A DNA stretch of 6,634 nucleotides from positions 1-6,634 of the forward strand of contig CAIRYF010000304.1 in the NCBI GenBank assembly GCA_903882725.1, written 5' to 3'. Source of the stretch: an uncultured Simplicispira sp. Its GTDB lineage: Bacteria > Pseudomonadota > Gammaproteobacteria > Burkholderiales > Burkholderiaceae_C. The notes under the pieces were generated by a model. It saw only the letters and a list, made by a program, of their open reading frames with translations, was not told where the DNA came from and ran no database searches. Made by a program: the position numbers and the translations under genes. Positions within the stretch are counted from its first letter, which is position 1. Each line of letters starts with the position of its first letter. Below, piece after piece: positions 5,320 through 6,634 of this stretch.

Positions 5320-6634
5320 ATGCTCAACAACCAGCGCCCCAATCCCGACGCCTTGCTAGCGCAGATGCGCCAGGCCGAGGCGGCCACTGTGCGCGGCAAA
5401 TTGCGCATTTACTTTGGCTCATCGGCTGGCGTGGGCAAAACCTACGCCATGCTGCAAGCGGCGCACAAACTGCATACCGAAGGCGTGGACGTGCTCGCCG
5501 GCGTGGTGGAAACCCATGGCCGCAGTGAAACGCAGGGGCTGTTTGCGGGCTTGCCCACGCTGCCCGCCAAAGCACTGCCTTATCGCGGCAAGGAGTTGCC
5601 AGAGTTCGATCTGGACGCCGCCCTGCAGCGCCACCCGGCACTGGTCTTGGTGGATGAACTGGCGCATTCCAATGTGCCCGGCTCACGCCACCCCAAGCGC
5701 TGGCAGGACGTGGAAGAGTTGCTGTCCAGCGGCATCAATGTTTACAGCACGCTCAACGTCCAGCACCTGGAGATCCTGAATGACGTGGTCGGCGGCATCA
5801 CCGGCATTCGGGTGCAAGAGACCTTGCCCGACACTTTTTTCGACCGTGCCGATGAAGTGGTCATGGTCGATACCCCGGCCGAAGAGCTGCTGGCACGCCT
5901 CAAGGCGGGCAAGGTGCACCAAGGCCCACAGGCCGATCGGGCGGCAAGCCATTTCTTTCGCAAAGGCAACCTCATGGCCTTGCGCGAGCTGGCTCTGCGC
6001 CGCACTGCCGATCGCGTCGAAGACGACGTACAGGCTTGGCGCAGCACGCAGCGCATCGGCCAAGTCTGGAAGACCGACGGTGCTATTTTGTGCGCCATCA
6101 GCGACTCGCCCGGGGCAGGCAGCGTGGTGCGCAGCGCCGCCCTGCTCGCACAACAATTGAGCGTACCGTGGCACGCGGTGTACGTTGAAACCATGGTGCT
6201 ACGGCGCTTGCCGGCTGCGCAGCGCGAGCGCACCTTGGGCGTGGTGCGGCTGGCCGCCGACCTGGGTGCCACCACAGCGGTACTGACGGCGCAAGACGTG
6301 GCCAGCGCCTTGATTGCTTACGCGCGCGAGCACAACTTGGCCAAGCTGGTGCTGGGCCGCGAGACGCCAGCGCCGTGGTGGCTGCGGCTGCGCGGGCGCT
6401 GGCCACTGGCGCGGGTGCTGGCCGACAGCGCTGACGACTTGGATTTGATCTCGGTGGTGGCGCAAAAAAATCGCCCCAACCCGCCAAGCCGCACGACGCG
6501 CGAACAGGCCCAAGCGCAAGCGCAAGAGCGCCGCTGGTTCGACAGCGCGCGCCACTATGGCCTAGCGACCGCTACCTGCTTGGGAGCCACGGCGCTCAGT
6601 TGGCCGCTGCAATGGCACTTTGATACGGCCAACA
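5320..6634 (+). CDS. kdpD: KdpD, K+-responsive sensor histidine kinase, N-terminal part (3' cut by window)
   Basis: The frame is open from ATG 5320 to the window end (438 codons; E. coli KdpD is 894). The N-terminal KdpD domain carries a Walker A-like loop GSSAGVGKT (33-41), VVETHGR and a Walker B region VDELAHSNVPGSRHPKRWQDVEELL (111-135, written here as motif start and end: VDELAHSN, then RHPKRWQD). A UspA-like domain follows at about 250-375. A Gln/Ala-rich linker (396-403) precedes the first hydrophobic span of the DUF4118 membrane domain (from about 412). The kinase core, with its phosphorylated His, is beyond the window. KdpD senses K+ limitation or turgor and phosphorylates KdpE, which activates kdpFABC; the Usp domain is the site of regulatory ligand or protein binding in studied homologues. 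The gene follows kdpC by 45 bases with no clear ribosome site. An in-frame ATG at 5365 is possible, but the residues before it are plausible for KdpD, so I keep 5320. Confidence 0.95.
   Translation, partial: MLNNQRPNPDALLAQMRQAEAATVRGKLRIYFGSSAGVGKTYAMLQAAHKLHTEGVDVLAGVVETHGRSETQGLFAGLPTLPAKALPYRGKELPEFDLDAALQRHPALVLVDELAHSNVPGSRHPKRWQDVEELLSSGINVYSTLNVQHLEILNDVVGGITGIRVQETLPDTFFDRADEVVMVDTPAEELLARLKAGKVHQGPQADRAASHFFRKGNLMALRELALRRTADRVEDDVQAWRSTQRIGQVWKTDGAILCAISDSPGAGSVVRSAALLAQQLSVPWHAVYVETMVLRRLPAAQRERTLGVVRLAADLGATTAVLTAQDVASALIAYAREHNLAKLVLGRETPAPWWLRLRGRWPLARVLADSADDLDLISVVAQKNRPNPPSRTTREQAQAQAQERRWFDSARHYGLATATCLGATALSWPLQWHFDTAN

Noticed and set aside
5312..5359. 15-codon frame overlapping the kdpD start
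   Set aside because: It has no ribosome site and no hydrophobic or leader-like pattern. It is likely a chance frame.

Overview
The window is a chromosomal segment from a GC-rich bacterium, most likely a betaproteobacterium of the Comamonadaceae type (Acidovorax, Polaromonas and Rhodoferax relatives). That placement rests on KdpABC/KdpD sequence character, high GC at third codon positions, and a hairpin repeat at about 295-349 that I recall as common between genes in that family. It is a recollection and was not searched. Almost all of the window is the kdp operon for high-affinity, ATP-driven potassium uptake, read left to right.

Layout. Positions 1-233 hold the right end of an IS200/IS605-type element: the last 71 codons of a TnpB (OrfB) protein with its zinc finger and final RuvC motif, then the subterminal hairpin and a TCAA terminus. 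Positions 234-587 are a non-coding leader. It carries the family-type repeat hairpin, a second small inverted repeat (413-431), and a tandem 11-bp direct repeat (483-504) that is the best candidate for the KdpE operator. From 588 the genes are tightly packed: a 30-codon membrane microprotein (588-680), kdpF (677-766, sharing ATGA with the microprotein), kdpA (768-2564), kdpB (2578-4677), kdpC (4702-5274) and the first 438 codons of kdpD (from 5320, cut by the window end). kdpE is expected just beyond the right edge but cannot be seen.

How the genes work together. KdpA is the channel-like K+-binding subunit. KdpB is the P-type ATPase that hydrolyses ATP. KdpC and KdpF are single-span accessory subunits that stabilise the complex. 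KdpD is the membrane sensor kinase that, with KdpE, turns the operon on under K+ limitation. All visible catalytic and selectivity motifs are intact, so the pump appears functional.

The window is mostly ordinary. The items most worth a second look are the unnamed microprotein translationally coupled to kdpF, the helically phased direct repeat in the leader, and the TnpB right end with its predicted guide-RNA boundary.
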